A stretch of DNA of 64,000 nt from Bacteroidota bacterium (GCA_947453145.1 CANGFA010000005.1:1-64000), one strand, 5' to 3'. Counted from the stretch's first letter, positions 45,417 through 55,041 are shown. Numbers and translations are program-made. Notes: generated by a model not told the origin, from the sequence alone.

Positions 45417-46556
45417 TTATTTAATTGACACTTTCCTTTTTCTAATTAAAAATATAAATAATAAAACAACTACTGAAATTAGAATTATAGAAATTAAAGG
45501 CCTATAAAAGAACCATGCAATTGCTATAGTGATAAAGGTCAATATCACACCAACAACAAAGGAAACTAGGCCAGTTCCAATATTTAAGATACTACCTATA
45601 AAAGGCACAACATCTGCTATTACAACCAAAGGATTTAAAATTAACATAAACCCTAAAATACACATAATTAAACCCGTTAATCTTAATCCCCAAGTAAGTG
45701 TATTATTATTACTTATGGCAACTTTAAACATCTCATTCGCGTTAATTTCTCCAAACATGAGTTCATTTATGGTAGAACCATTTTTCCCAACAAATGGAAT
45801 TAAGGTATTATTTAATTGTTTGCTTATAATACTCACCATTTGTGAAGGGTTAACAATTTCAAAAGAAATTTTAACATCTCCAATTTGGGGGTTATTTTCC
45901 AAATTGCCACTTCCTAAATATATTTTATTAGATGAAACTTTAAAAGATTTATTCTTCGCATTACTATCTAATTGGTACGCTTCGTATTTATTAATTTTAT
46001 TCACTAAATCTGCCGACAATTTAAAATCACCTACATGTACATTTTGAGCATTATTTGAAGTACTTTCAAAAGTATATGCACTTTTATTTATGTGATTTTC
46101 TTTTACCTTAAAATCATCTGAATTTATTAGACCACTTACCCATTGTTTAGTGTAATTATAGTTAGTTGTTACTTTTTCAGAACCACCTAATTGCTTTTCG
46201 GTTTTTTCTTCCGTCTTTTCAACCCATTGGTAAATAAGAACGTCTCTTTTTAATGAAATCGCATTTATATTTATATTAAAATCAGCATCTTTTAAAGTGT
46301 CTGATGTCTCCGCTTTACCTGAAATATGGACAAGTTTATTTTCATTTTCTGAACTTGGCTTATTATTTTGTAAATGAATGACACTTTTACTACCATCTTT
46401 AAGATCATTTTCATTATGAATTGATCTTCCTTCATTCCACCATAATAAAATCAATGACACAATTATTAAGATAAACCCTATTAAAATTCCCTTTATGGAA
46501 CCTATAATTCTACTACCCCATGAATTTGTTGTTACTTCCGTATATTGATCTGACAT
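45417..46556 (-). CDS. TMEM43 family membrane protein
   Basis: 379 residues. One N-terminal hydrophobic segment (about 22-40) ends in WWNEGRSI, a hallmark of the family. A long soluble part (about 45-285) contains IYQWVE and YNYTKQW. Three or so C-terminal membrane segments carry WGLRLTGLIMCILGFMLIL, PLVVIADVVPFIGS and IAWFFYRPL, all family signatures. Human TMEM43 is an inner-nuclear-membrane protein; bacterial function is unknown. Only 2 bp separate it from the downstream channel gene, implying co-translation. Confidence 0.88.
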   Translation of the reverse strand: MSDQYTEVTTNSWGSRIIGSIKGILIGFILIIVSLILLWWNEGRSIHNENDLKDGSKSVIHLQNNKPSSENENKLVHISGKAETSDTLKDADFNININAISLKRDVLIYQWVEKTEEKTEKQLGGSEKVTTNYNYTKQWVSGLINSDDFKVKENHINKSAYTFESTSNNAQNVHVGDFKLSADLVNKINKYEAYQLDSNAKNKSFKVSSNKIYLGSGNLENNPQIGDVKISFEIVNPSQMVSIISKQLNNTLIPFVGKNGSTINELMFGEINANEMFKVAISNNNTLTWGLRLTGLIMCILGFMLILNPLVVIADVVPFIGSILNIGTGLVSFVVGVILTFITIAIAWFFYRPLISIILISVVVLLFIFLIRKRKVSIK

Positions 46557-46585
46557 TTTAATTTTGAATATACTGTTTTAAAATA

Positions 46586-46637
46586 AAAGGAGGGAAAACT
46601 ATATAAATAAAAATCCTTATATAGTTTTCCCTCCTTT
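46586..46637 (-). terminator. Long perfect hairpin after the acidic-protein gene
   Basis: A 21-bp perfect stem (46586-46606 with 46617-46637) and a 10-base loop. On the minus strand it begins 24 bp after the stop of the gene at 46662 and is followed by CCTTTTATTTTAAA-type sequence, so it can end that transcript. It also lies 30 bp upstream of the TMEM43 start. Confidence 0.7.
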
Positions 46638-46661
46638 AAAATATTTGACTAGTGTTAAAGA

Positions 46662-47153
46662 TTAGTGACCATCTTCTTCATCAGCACCTTCTTGGTCATC
46701 ATGCTCATCTAAATCTATTTCATCCCCCTCATGATGTTCAGTACCAAAAATGTCATCTACTTCATCAGCATCTTCTTCATCATCACTTACATCAATATCA
46801 TGATCTAAATGCAACTTATATAAATATCCATGATGTGTATGCTTATCTTCGGTCCATAAATAATATTCTGCTTCATGAACATTATGCAATGTTAAATGCA
46901 TTGTTTCACCTGGAGAAATAAAATGATTACCTTTGCCTATGAAATGACCTTTGTGCCATTTTGTGGCATTACCATGTGTTTCCTCTACTGCAGAAGTCCA
47001 AAATTCATCAATGTAATGTTTAGTTGTATTGTGAATTACAAATTCCCAATCACCTGCTGCATTTTTAGTTAATGTAACTTTTGGTTTTGTTGGGTTACTA
47101 GCAAAACTTGTTAAAGTTGACATTAAAAAAATTGCGAAAATAATTTTTTTCAT
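46662..47153 (-). CDS. Secreted protein with Asp/Glu/His-rich tail
   Basis: 163 residues with signal peptide MKKIIFAIFLMSTLTSFAS. The middle (25-115) is beta-rich with several histidines (HNTTKHYIDEFW, GHFIGKGNHFISPGETMHL). The last 45 or so residues are almost only D, E and H (for example DVSDDEEDADEVDD and HHEGDEIDLDEHDD). Such tails bind divalent cations or basic partners. No known family recognised. The region upstream (47154-47367) is very AT-rich and no promoter was identified. Confidence 0.65.
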   Translation of the reverse strand: MKKIIFAIFLMSTLTSFASNPTKPKVTLTKNAAGDWEFVIHNTTKHYIDEFWTSAVEETHGNATKWHKGHFIGKGNHFISPGETMHLTLHNVHEAEYYLWTEDKHTHHGYLYKLHLDHDIDVSDDEEDADEVDDIFGTEHHEGDEIDLDEHDDQEGADEEDGH

Positions 47154-47367
47154 TTTTATTTTTTTTTATTTTAAAAATTGTTCACATGAATATAATATTT
47201 TTTTTATTGCTAGAAAGGTATTTTATTAATTTTTTTTGCGAATATTAAATGTTTAATAAAATTGATTTTTTATTAAACATTTATAAACAAAAAAAATCAA
47301 ATTTGATTTTTAAAATAAATCCATATTACATTAATATATTATTTATACTATATTAATTAATATTAAA

Positions 47368-47958
47368 TTATAATTTACGGGCCTTCATTTTTTTACCATT
47401 AGCTCGTTTCCCTAATCTTTTACCTATTTTTCCAAGTAACAGTCCTCCCTCTGTCCTTAATAAGCCATATCTTAAAAATACCCCATAAAATGTTTTATTA
47501 AACTGATTGTTTTCTCCAATGAAATCATAGGTTCCAACTATTGCTCCTATCCCGATATTTGATGATAACTGAGCCATTAAAGTGGTACTTACTTCAAACA
47601 TTAGTGGTGTTGAAGAATTAAAAACCCTTCCAGTACCAATTGCAAATTCACTACTAAAAATACCAATCTGGCTTGCGTCAAAAGTGGTTCTAAGCTGCAT
47701 AAATTGTGTAGAATCAGAAACTGCAAACCTTCCATAAGCTATCCCCACATCTAATGGTCCAAAACTTTTTCCTATTTCTAGATTCTGGACCATTTTAGTT
47801 GAAAATTTACCAATATCAGAAGAAATCCCTAATGGATTAATTCTTGCATAAGTGGAGCTAAATGAGGACGAAGTGTCTTTTGTATTTTCTGATTGTGAAA
47901 AAGCTTTAAAAGCAAAAAAGAAAATACAAGTTATTAATATTATTTTTTTATATGCCAT
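47368..47958 (-). CDS. Predicted small outer-membrane protein, unknown
   Basis: 196 residues with signal peptide MAYKKIILITCIFFFAFKAFSQ. The mature part alternates hydrophobic and polar residues (VGIAYGRFAV, QIGIFSSEFAIGTG, FYGVFLRYGLL), as in a small beta barrel. The C-terminus is strongly basic (KRLGKRANGKKMKARKL), in contrast to the acidic tail of the next gene. Function unknown. Confidence 0.6.
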   Translation of the reverse strand: MAYKKIILITCIFFFAFKAFSQSENTKDTSSSFSSTYARINPLGISSDIGKFSTKMVQNLEIGKSFGPLDVGIAYGRFAVSDSTQFMQLRTTFDASQIGIFSSEFAIGTGRVFNSSTPLMFEVSTTLMAQLSSNIGIGAIVGTYDFIGENNQFNKTFYGVFLRYGLLRTEGGLLLGKIGKRLGKRANGKKMKARKL

Positions 47959-48100
47959 ATCTAAATACTTTAAAATATTTTTTATAGTAACAAATTTAGT
48001 TGTAATTAGTTTGAATTAACAAAAGTTTCAAAAATATTAACTGAAACTAAACCTACATATATAATTAATTAAAAAGGAAATGGTTAAGAATAAAAATACG

Positions 48101-51013
48101 CTACACCAGTGCCTCAAACAACAGTTCCACGGTGTGTAAAGCATGTACACCTGTGCCATCCTTAATTTGATGTCTACAACTCGTTCCAGGCGCTGCAATT
48201 GTGCAGGTATGGTGATTGGCCCTTACTTTAGGAAACAATACTAACTCTCCAATATTCATAGAAACTTCATAATGTTCTTTTTCATAACCAAAAGAACCTG
48301 CCATACCACAACAACCCGAAGAGATGGTTTCTACATTATAATGAGCAGGAAAGGAAAGTACTTTTACCGAATCGCTTAAATTACCCACTGCCTTCTGTTG
48401 ACAATGTCCATGTAATAATATGGATTTTGGAGATTGCGTGAATTGATCTTTAGTAATGAACCCGCTCTCCATTTCTTTTGCTAAAAACTCGTCTATAAAA
48501 AAACTATTAACTGCTAAATTTTGAGCAGCAACTAAATTTTTATCCGTTGCTAAATCGGGATATTCATCTCTGAAAGTTAAAATAGCCGAGGGCTCTAATC
48601 CTACAATGGGTAGTGACATACTAACCAAAAAGCCTAGCATCTCAATATTCTTGTTTGCAATTTCTTTTGCTTTTCTAACTAACCCTTTGGACAACCAAGT
48701 TCTGCCACTCTCCAAATGTTTAGGGATGATTACTTCATATTTTAATGCCGTTAATAATTGAATGGCTTTAATGCCAATTTCTGCATCATTGTAATTGGTA
48801 AACTCGTCACAAAACAAATACACTTTCTTTATTGGATTTTGTGGCGCCTTATAATTTTTTTGATACCAAGACAACAATGTTTGATTGGATAAGCTAGGCA
48901 TAGAACGTTTAATGGCGAACCCACTTATTTTTTTTATCAAGCCTCCAGTTATTCCGTTTCGCATTACCACATTATATAAGGAAGGCATTAAGGAACCGAA
49001 TTTTGCAGTGGCCGTAAAATTGGCAATGAGTTTAGACCTAAACGGCACTCCATTTGCATCATAATAATGCTGCAAAAACTCTGCTTTTAATTTTGCCATA
49101 TCCACATTGGAAGGACATTCGCTTTTACAAGCCTTGCAGCTTAAACATAAACTCATCACTTCATAAATTTCTTTATGATCATACCTATTTTGTTTATCGG
49201 AATGCGTTAGAAATTCTCTTAAAATATTAGCTCTTGCTCTTGTGGTGTCTTTTTCATTGCGAGTGGCCATATAGGAAGGACACATAGTGCCCCCCGATAA
49301 ATGTGTTTTTCTGCAATCCCCTGACCCATTACACTGCTCCGCATGCTGTAAAATATCCTGCTTATGAAAACGAAATATCGTTTTGAACTCAGGGGTTATT
49401 TGTCCCGGCTCATAACGCAACATACTATTCATAGAAGGCGTATCAACAATTTTATTCGGGTTGAATATATTATTAGGATCCCAAATAGTTTTTATCTGCT
49501 TTAACAAGGCATAGTTCTTTTCCCCCACCATCTGTTTTATAAATTCCCCTCTTAAACGACCATCACCATGTTCTCCACTCAAAGAACCATTATATTTCTT
49601 AACCAAAGTAGCCACTTCCTGGGCAATGGTTCTAAATAACTGATTACCCTCCTTAGTTTTTAGATTAATAATGGGTCTTAAATGTATTTCACCAGAACCC
49701 GCATGCGCATAATGAACGGAGTACAAGCCATGCTTTTTTAATATTTCATTAAAGTCTCGAATATAGTTAGGCAAATCATTTACGTCTACAGCCGTATCCT
49801 CAATTACAGGCACTGCTTTTTCATCTCCTGGTAAATTGCTTAGCAATCCCAAACCAGCTTTACGGAGTGTCCATATTTTTTTGGTGTCTGCACCAAATAA
49901 AACTGGGAAATGATAACCTAATCCAGCTGCTCTCATATCCGCTTCCACTGCATTGGTTAATGCTATAATTTCTTCTCTGGTTTCTTTAACAAATTCAATA
50001 ACTAAAATAGCCCCTGGGTCACCTTGTACAAAAAAACGATTCTTGTTTTGCTCCTTATTCTCCTTGGTACATTCTAAGATATAATGGTCTATCAGTTCAC
50101 TCGCACTTGGCTTATATTTTAATCCAATTAAATTTGCATGTAAACTTTCATCAATCGTATTAAAATGTACACATAATAAACCCGTTTCTTTGGGTGGTGC
50201 TGGAACTACATTTAATTTTATCTCAGTGATAAATGCAAGTGTTCCTTCTGAACCTGCGATTAAACTGCAAAAATTAAAATCTTTCCCACCAGCAGTAAAT
50301 GGATCCGTTTCCACTAGTAAATCTATCGCATAGCCTGTGTTTCTCCTTTTAACCGTCTTCTTAGGGAACTCCTTTCTAATTTCAATTTGGTTGTCGTAAT
50401 TACTTAAAATAGAACGAACCGATTTGTAAATATTCCCTTCTAAATTTCCCAATTCACATTTTGCATGAAATTCTTCTGTTGAGATACTTTTAAACGAGGT
50501 TTGAGTACCGTCACTTAAAAGAGCAGTCACTTCTAATAAATGTTCTCTGGTACTTCTGTACACTACCGAATTTGAACCACAAGAATTGTTTCCAACCATC
50601 CCTCCAATCATGGCTCTATTGGCAGTTGATGTTTCTGGCCCAAAAAATAAACCATGGGGCTTTAAAAATAAATTTAACTCGTCTCTTATTACACCTGGCT
50701 GAACACGTATCCAACCTTCCTCTTTATTTAGTTCCAAAATTTGATTGAAATATTTGGAGACATCTACAATAATTCCACTACCCACTACCTGACCCGCTAA
50801 GGAAGTACCCGCAGTTCTTGGAATTAACGATGTATTATATTCAACTGCAAAATGTATTAATAAAATTAAATCCTGTTTTGTTTTTGGAATGGCAACTGCC
50901 AAGGGTAACTCTCTATAACTAGAAGCATCTGTTGCATACAAAGTTCTCATCATTTTATCATAAAATAAATCACCTTCTAATGCATTGGATAGCGCTTTTA
51001 GCTGCTGCTTCAT
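48101..51013 (-). CDS. FAD-binding and Fe-S oxidoreductase (GlcD-GlpC fusion, YdiJ-like)
   Basis: 970 residues. The N-terminal half is an FAD-linked oxidase (PRTAGTSLAGQVVGSGIIVD, RAMIGGMVGNNSCGSNS, SGEHGDGRLRGEF). The C-terminal half has ferredoxin-type cysteines in CNGSGDCRKT and CLSCKACKSECPSNVD, and CCG-type motifs GHCQQKAVG and SSGCCGMAGSFGYEKEHYEV. This fusion resembles E. coli YdiJ and D-lactate/D-2-hydroxyglutarate dehydrogenases. It probably oxidises a 2-hydroxy acid and passes electrons to a membrane carrier. The start at MKQQLKAL is an ATG; an upstream TTG extension is less likely. Confidence 0.9.
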   Translation of the reverse strand: MKQQLKALSNALEGDLFYDKMMRTLYATDASSYRELPLAVAIPKTKQDLILLIHFAVEYNTSLIPRTAGTSLAGQVVGSGIIVDVSKYFNQILELNKEEGWIRVQPGVIRDELNLFLKPHGLFFGPETSTANRAMIGGMVGNNSCGSNSVVYRSTREHLLEVTALLSDGTQTSFKSISTEEFHAKCELGNLEGNIYKSVRSILSNYDNQIEIRKEFPKKTVKRRNTGYAIDLLVETDPFTAGGKDFNFCSLIAGSEGTLAFITEIKLNVVPAPPKETGLLCVHFNTIDESLHANLIGLKYKPSASELIDHYILECTKENKEQNKNRFFVQGDPGAILVIEFVKETREEIIALTNAVEADMRAAGLGYHFPVLFGADTKKIWTLRKAGLGLLSNLPGDEKAVPVIEDTAVDVNDLPNYIRDFNEILKKHGLYSVHYAHAGSGEIHLRPIINLKTKEGNQLFRTIAQEVATLVKKYNGSLSGEHGDGRLRGEFIKQMVGEKNYALLKQIKTIWDPNNIFNPNKIVDTPSMNSMLRYEPGQITPEFKTIFRFHKQDILQHAEQCNGSGDCRKTHLSGGTMCPSYMATRNEKDTTRARANILREFLTHSDKQNRYDHKEIYEVMSLCLSCKACKSECPSNVDMAKLKAEFLQHYYDANGVPFRSKLIANFTATAKFGSLMPSLYNVVMRNGITGGLIKKISGFAIKRSMPSLSNQTLLSWYQKNYKAPQNPIKKVYLFCDEFTNYNDAEIGIKAIQLLTALKYEVIIPKHLESGRTWLSKGLVRKAKEIANKNIEMLGFLVSMSLPIVGLEPSAILTFRDEYPDLATDKNLVAAQNLAVNSFFIDEFLAKEMESGFITKDQFTQSPKSILLHGHCQQKAVGNLSDSVKVLSFPAHYNVETISSGCCGMAGSFGYEKEHYEVSMNIGELVLFPKVRANHHTCTIAAPGTSCRHQIKDGTGVHALHTVELLFEALV

Positions 51014-51097
51014 AGTTAAGTATTCAAGCAGCAAAAATACCTAAAAAATATGATTTTAAACAGGGCAATTCTGCTAAACAATCGTTCAAAATTACCC

Positions 51098-51105
51098 TAC
51101 CTTTG
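51098..51105 (+). promoter_or_regulatory. -7 box for the gene at 51120
   Basis: TACCTTTG matches TAnnTTTG, 14 bp before the chosen start. Confidence 0.5.
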
Positions 51106-51119
51106 CAAAAACTTATAAA

Positions 51120-51947
51120 GTGAAGCAATTTCTAAAATACATGTACGTTCTTTTCATTTCCTTATGTTCCATGAAAGTAACTGCACAAAAAACAGAAAGA
51201 AAAGGTGAATTTTATTTTTCTTGGGGTTATAATAAAGAATATTATACACAAACAAACGTAAGCATCAACCAACCTAGTTTAAATAATAATTTTACTTTTA
51301 AAAATACAAGCATTGTGGACCACCCAGGTTGGGACGAAGGTTTATTGCATTTGGCATTAAGTATTCCACAATACAATTATAGGATTGGTTACTTTTTTGA
51401 TAAAGAAAAAGGATTGGCTTTCGAAATAAATTTTGATCACACAAAAGCTTTATTTAAAAATGATCAAACCGTTCACATGGTGGGTACTTATAATGGTAGA
51501 CAAGTAGATTCTAGTTTCGTTTTCTCGAAAACTGGTACAGGAACATCAAGGAATTATTACTACCTAAATAATGGTGCTAATTTTTTATTGTTCAATATTG
51601 TAAAAAGAAAAAGATTCACCAATTTATCAAGTAAATCATTTGATTTAGATGGTTTAGCAAAAGTGGGAGTAGGTCCACTTGTGCCACATGTTGAAAACAG
51701 TTTATTTGGACAAAAAAATGAGCAAAAATTTCAATTTGGTGGATGGAATACAGGCGTCGAATATGCATTAAGAAGTACCTTTAAAAAACATTTGTATTTA
51801 GAATTTGCTGGAAAATTAGACTATGCTTACTATTATGGACTTGACGTATACCAAGGCAAGGCACAACAAAGTTTTGGCACCATGGAATTTATTTTAAACC
51901 TGGGCTATACCCTACCTATGGGTCCTAAAAAGCAATTGTCGAAATAA
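51120..51947 (+). CDS. Predicted outer-membrane protein, unknown
   Basis: 275 residues. The start is GTG, giving signal peptide MKQFLKYMYVLFISLCSMKV ending TAQ; an ATG at 51141 would leave a shorter signal peptide. The mature part is aromatic-rich with alternating strands (EFYFSWGYNKEYYTQTN, YRIGYFFDKEKGLAFEINFD, FGTMEFILNLGYTLPMG) and ends in a barrel-like strand. Family not recognised. It precedes the OmpA-family gene by 71 bp. Confidence 0.65.
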   Translation: MKQFLKYMYVLFISLCSMKVTAQKTERKGEFYFSWGYNKEYYTQTNVSINQPSLNNNFTFKNTSIVDHPGWDEGLLHLALSIPQYNYRIGYFFDKEKGLAFEINFDHTKALFKNDQTVHMVGTYNGRQVDSSFVFSKTGTGTSRNYYYLNNGANFLLFNIVKRKRFTNLSSKSFDLDGLAKVGVGPLVPHVENSLFGQKNEQKFQFGGWNTGVEYALRSTFKKHLYLEFAGKLDYAYYYGLDVYQGKAQQSFGTMEFILNLGYTLPMGPKKQLSK

Positions 51948-51959
51948 TAATTAATTAAG

Positions 51960-51967
51960 TATTTTTG
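51960..51967 (+). promoter_or_regulatory. -7 box for the OmpA-family gene
   Basis: TATTTTTG matches TAnnTTTG; a TTG 21 bp further upstream (51936-51938) can serve as the -33 element. The ATG is 51 bp on. Confidence 0.6.
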
Positions 51968-52018
51968 TAATGTGTGAGCGATAATCCAATATGTATTCTC
52001 AGCTGAATATTAAGCATT

Positions 52019-55000
52019 ATGAAAAAAGCTATTTTAAGATCCATCTTCCTTTTTATTGTAGTTACTAACTGCACCATTTCTTTTGCGCAAAGCAGAATGG
52101 TAAAATTACTTGAAAAAGGACAATTAGATAAAGTAGAAAAAAACACTTTAAAGGCCCTAAATGAAAACCCAAAGGATGTTGAAGCCTTGTATGCTTATTC
52201 CTTATTGCTTTCTACAACTACTTATGACAAATACAATTTGGAAACGGCGTATACCAATACCATCATTCTAAAAAACATTTATAAGGATATAAATAACGAA
52301 AAGGAGCTTAAAAAACTTACAGAAAAAGAAATTGACGATTATCGAATTGATCAATTACTTAAAACAATAATTGATAGTGCATTTAGTAATACAAGTAGAA
52401 ATCATGATATAAAAGATTTTGAACATTTTTTAGTCTTTTATTCCGAAGCAGATCAATTTTTAAAGAATGAGGCTACCAATTCAATTTATGCTATAGCCTT
52501 TGATGAAGCCAACAACCAAAATACGGTAAGCAGCTACCAAAATTTCATGAATGAGCATCCAACTGCGCCTCAAGTTCCTAAAGCTAGATTACTTAGGAAT
52601 CAATTGGCTTTTGACTTAGCAAAAAACGAAAACACTGCCGAGTCCTACCAAAGTTTTTTGATAAAATACCCCGATGCAACACAAGTAAAAAAGGCAATTG
52701 AGTTAAGGGATGCCAGCGCTTATGAAAAAGTAGAAAAAACAAATACACTAGAAGCATTTGAACATTATATTGAAAAATATCCAAATTCATTATTTAAACA
52801 AAAAGCCGAAGATAAAATTGAAACTTTTGAATTTAAAAAGGCAATGGATCAAAATTCATCAGAGGCTTTGTCTGCATTTTTATTTAAACGACCTAAATCC
52901 AAATACTTCGACACTGCCTTCACCACATTTGAAACACTACAATACAAAGAGCAAATTGTTGATAACACCATTGAGGAATATAAATATTTTATTGAGCATT
53001 TCCAATCCAATAGTTTAATTAGCATAGCAGAAGATTCACTATACCATATTGCACTTAGAAATAAGAATTTAAAGGATTTAGAATACTGTACAAATATAAA
53101 AGCGGGTACATTTAATGACAGTGCTTTATTAAGTTATTATAAGATTTATACGGACGATGGAGAAAAAAGAACAATTGATAAATTTATTCAAGACTTTAAA
53201 AAGAAAGAATTCATAAATGTAGCCTTATTAGATAGCTTAAAGGAAGCAGACTACCCTATTGCCAGCCTTGGGGACGCATTAAATTTACAATACGGTTATA
53301 GCAAATATATGTTCTCGAAATATGATGAGTATATTAAGATAGCCGCACCAAATGAACGCGCATTTCAAGCCTTACAGAAATTAATCAGCGAGGACATTGA
53401 AAAAAAGAATTGGGCAAATGCTTCCAAGACAGTTTTATCCTATGCTCCTTATTTCAAAAAAAATACTAAAAAAATAGAGAACCTACTCTCTATCTTAATT
53501 AAACCCACTGACCCTAATATTAAAGTATATAATATGGGGCCCAACGTAAATACATTGGTTGGAGGAGAATATACCCCAGTAATTTCGGCGGATGATAAAT
53601 ATTTATTTTTCTGTGGAAGAGATAGGAATGAATTTAACAGAAACGAAGATATTTTTGTTTCCAAAAAAGGGCCATACGGTTATATGCCTGCAGTACCAAT
53701 TGCCGAACTTAACTATAATGGCACCAATCAGGCTCCACTATCTATTTCTGCTGACGGAACAGAAATGATTTTATTTACAGATGGAAAATTAAAGATGGCA
53801 GAAAAAAACAGATTTAATAAATGGGAGATTCAAAACTCCTTCCCTGAAACTATTAATAGTGGCACTTGGCAAGCAGATGCTAGAATAACAAGTGATAAAA
53901 AAGCTTTAATATTTAGCTCCATAAGAGCTACCAATATGGACTATTATCCTGAAAATAATCTTGGAAATTATCATTCAAATCATAACTACCCATCCGACAT
54001 TTATGTTTCATTACGTGATGAGGATAACAATTGGGGCGAGCCCATTAATTTAGGGCCAACCATTAATACCATATACTCTGACCGTTCTCCTTTTTTACAT
54101 CCAGACATGAAAACGCTTTATTTTGCTTCGGATGGTCACGGCGGATTAGGCGAATATGATTTATTTAAGTCCACACGTCTTGCTGATTCTTGTTGGGACT
54201 GCTGGAGTGAACCCATTAATTTAGGCAAAGAATTTAATACGAAAAATAGCGACTGGGGCTTAGATATTTCAACGGACGGTGACAAAGCTTATTTAAGCAA
54301 AGGAATTGGTATGGGAACGGTGACTGAAAATGTAGTCATTAAAAATGACAATGATATTTTCTGGTCTAAGGTCCCAGCCTATTTAAGACCCGATTACGTG
54401 GCAACCATTACCGGGAAATTATTAGATAACAAAAATCAACCCGTTGTAGCAAAAATTAGATGGGAGGATTTAGAAGCAAAAAAATTAATTGGCATTGCCA
54501 ATTCCGACCCCGAAGATGGAAGTTACTTTATTGTACTACCACTTGGCAAACTATATGGCTATTATATTGATGATGATAATTTATTCCCTATTGCCAGTAG
54601 TTTGGATTTAAGAAATTTTAAAAAACAATTAAACCTTTCCAATGATATTAAAATTATCACTTACGATGATATGATTAATAACAATGTAAGTGCCTCTATG
54701 AATAATATCTTTTTTAAAACCGGTTCCTCTAATCTTGAATCTACTTCACTTCCTGAGCTAAAAAGAATCGCAAAAATTATTAATGAAAAAGATATTAAAG
54801 TTAATATTATTGGGCACACGGATAATATTGGAACCGATGCGAACAATCAAATACTTTCAGAGGAAAGAGCAAATACTATTAAGAAAATACTAATCAATGA
54901 AGGTTGTAAAGATGAGGATGTAATTACTAAAGGAATGGGAAAAACAATGCCAATTGCGAGTAATGATACGGAAGCAGGAAGAGCAAAAAATAGAAGAGTA

Positions 55001-55024
55001 GAAATTAAGTTTGAAAAAAAGTAA
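52019..55024 (+). CDS. OmpA family protein with helical repeats and PD40 propeller
   Basis: 1001 residues with signal peptide ending SFAQ. Residues about 30-480 are helical and include at least five units of roughly 35 residues with the pattern N-T-x-E-x-Y-x-x-F-x-x-x-Y-P (for example NTAESYQSFLIKYPDATQ). Residues about 505-770 are a WD40-like PD40 propeller (GEYTPVISADDKYLFFCGRD, LHPDMKTLYFASDGHGGLGE). The C-terminal 110 residues are an OmpA peptidoglycan-binding domain (FFKTGSSNLE, GHTDNIGTDANN). It probably links the outer membrane to the cell wall. Some relatives serve type IX secretion or gliding; not shown here. Confidence 0.88.
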   Translation: MKKAILRSIFLFIVVTNCTISFAQSRMVKLLEKGQLDKVEKNTLKALNENPKDVEALYAYSLLLSTTTYDKYNLETAYTNTIILKNIYKDINNEKELKKLTEKEIDDYRIDQLLKTIIDSAFSNTSRNHDIKDFEHFLVFYSEADQFLKNEATNSIYAIAFDEANNQNTVSSYQNFMNEHPTAPQVPKARLLRNQLAFDLAKNENTAESYQSFLIKYPDATQVKKAIELRDASAYEKVEKTNTLEAFEHYIEKYPNSLFKQKAEDKIETFEFKKAMDQNSSEALSAFLFKRPKSKYFDTAFTTFETLQYKEQIVDNTIEEYKYFIEHFQSNSLISIAEDSLYHIALRNKNLKDLEYCTNIKAGTFNDSALLSYYKIYTDDGEKRTIDKFIQDFKKKEFINVALLDSLKEADYPIASLGDALNLQYGYSKYMFSKYDEYIKIAAPNERAFQALQKLISEDIEKKNWANASKTVLSYAPYFKKNTKKIENLLSILIKPTDPNIKVYNMGPNVNTLVGGEYTPVISADDKYLFFCGRDRNEFNRNEDIFVSKKGPYGYMPAVPIAELNYNGTNQAPLSISADGTEMILFTDGKLKMAEKNRFNKWEIQNSFPETINSGTWQADARITSDKKALIFSSIRATNMDYYPENNLGNYHSNHNYPSDIYVSLRDEDNNWGEPINLGPTINTIYSDRSPFLHPDMKTLYFASDGHGGLGEYDLFKSTRLADSCWDCWSEPINLGKEFNTKNSDWGLDISTDGDKAYLSKGIGMGTVTENVVIKNDNDIFWSKVPAYLRPDYVATITGKLLDNKNQPVVAKIRWEDLEAKKLIGIANSDPEDGSYFIVLPLGKLYGYYIDDDNLFPIASSLDLRNFKKQLNLSNDIKIITYDDMINNNVSASMNNIFFKTGSSNLESTSLPELKRIAKIINEKDIKVNIIGHTDNIGTDANNQILSEERANTIKKILINEGCKDEDVITKGMGKTMPIASNDTEAGRAKNRRVEIKFEKK

Positions 55025-55041
55025 AAAAATAAATATAAATA

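Noticed and set aside
45529..46047. 172-codon frame antisense to the TMEM43-family gene
   Set aside because: It lies wholly inside a well-supported gene, and its sequence has no recognisable domain or promoter.
40693..47958. Integrative element inserted at tRNA-Lys
   Set aside because: No integrase, no mobilisation gene and no second copy of the tRNA 3' end seen downstream; proximity alone is not enough.
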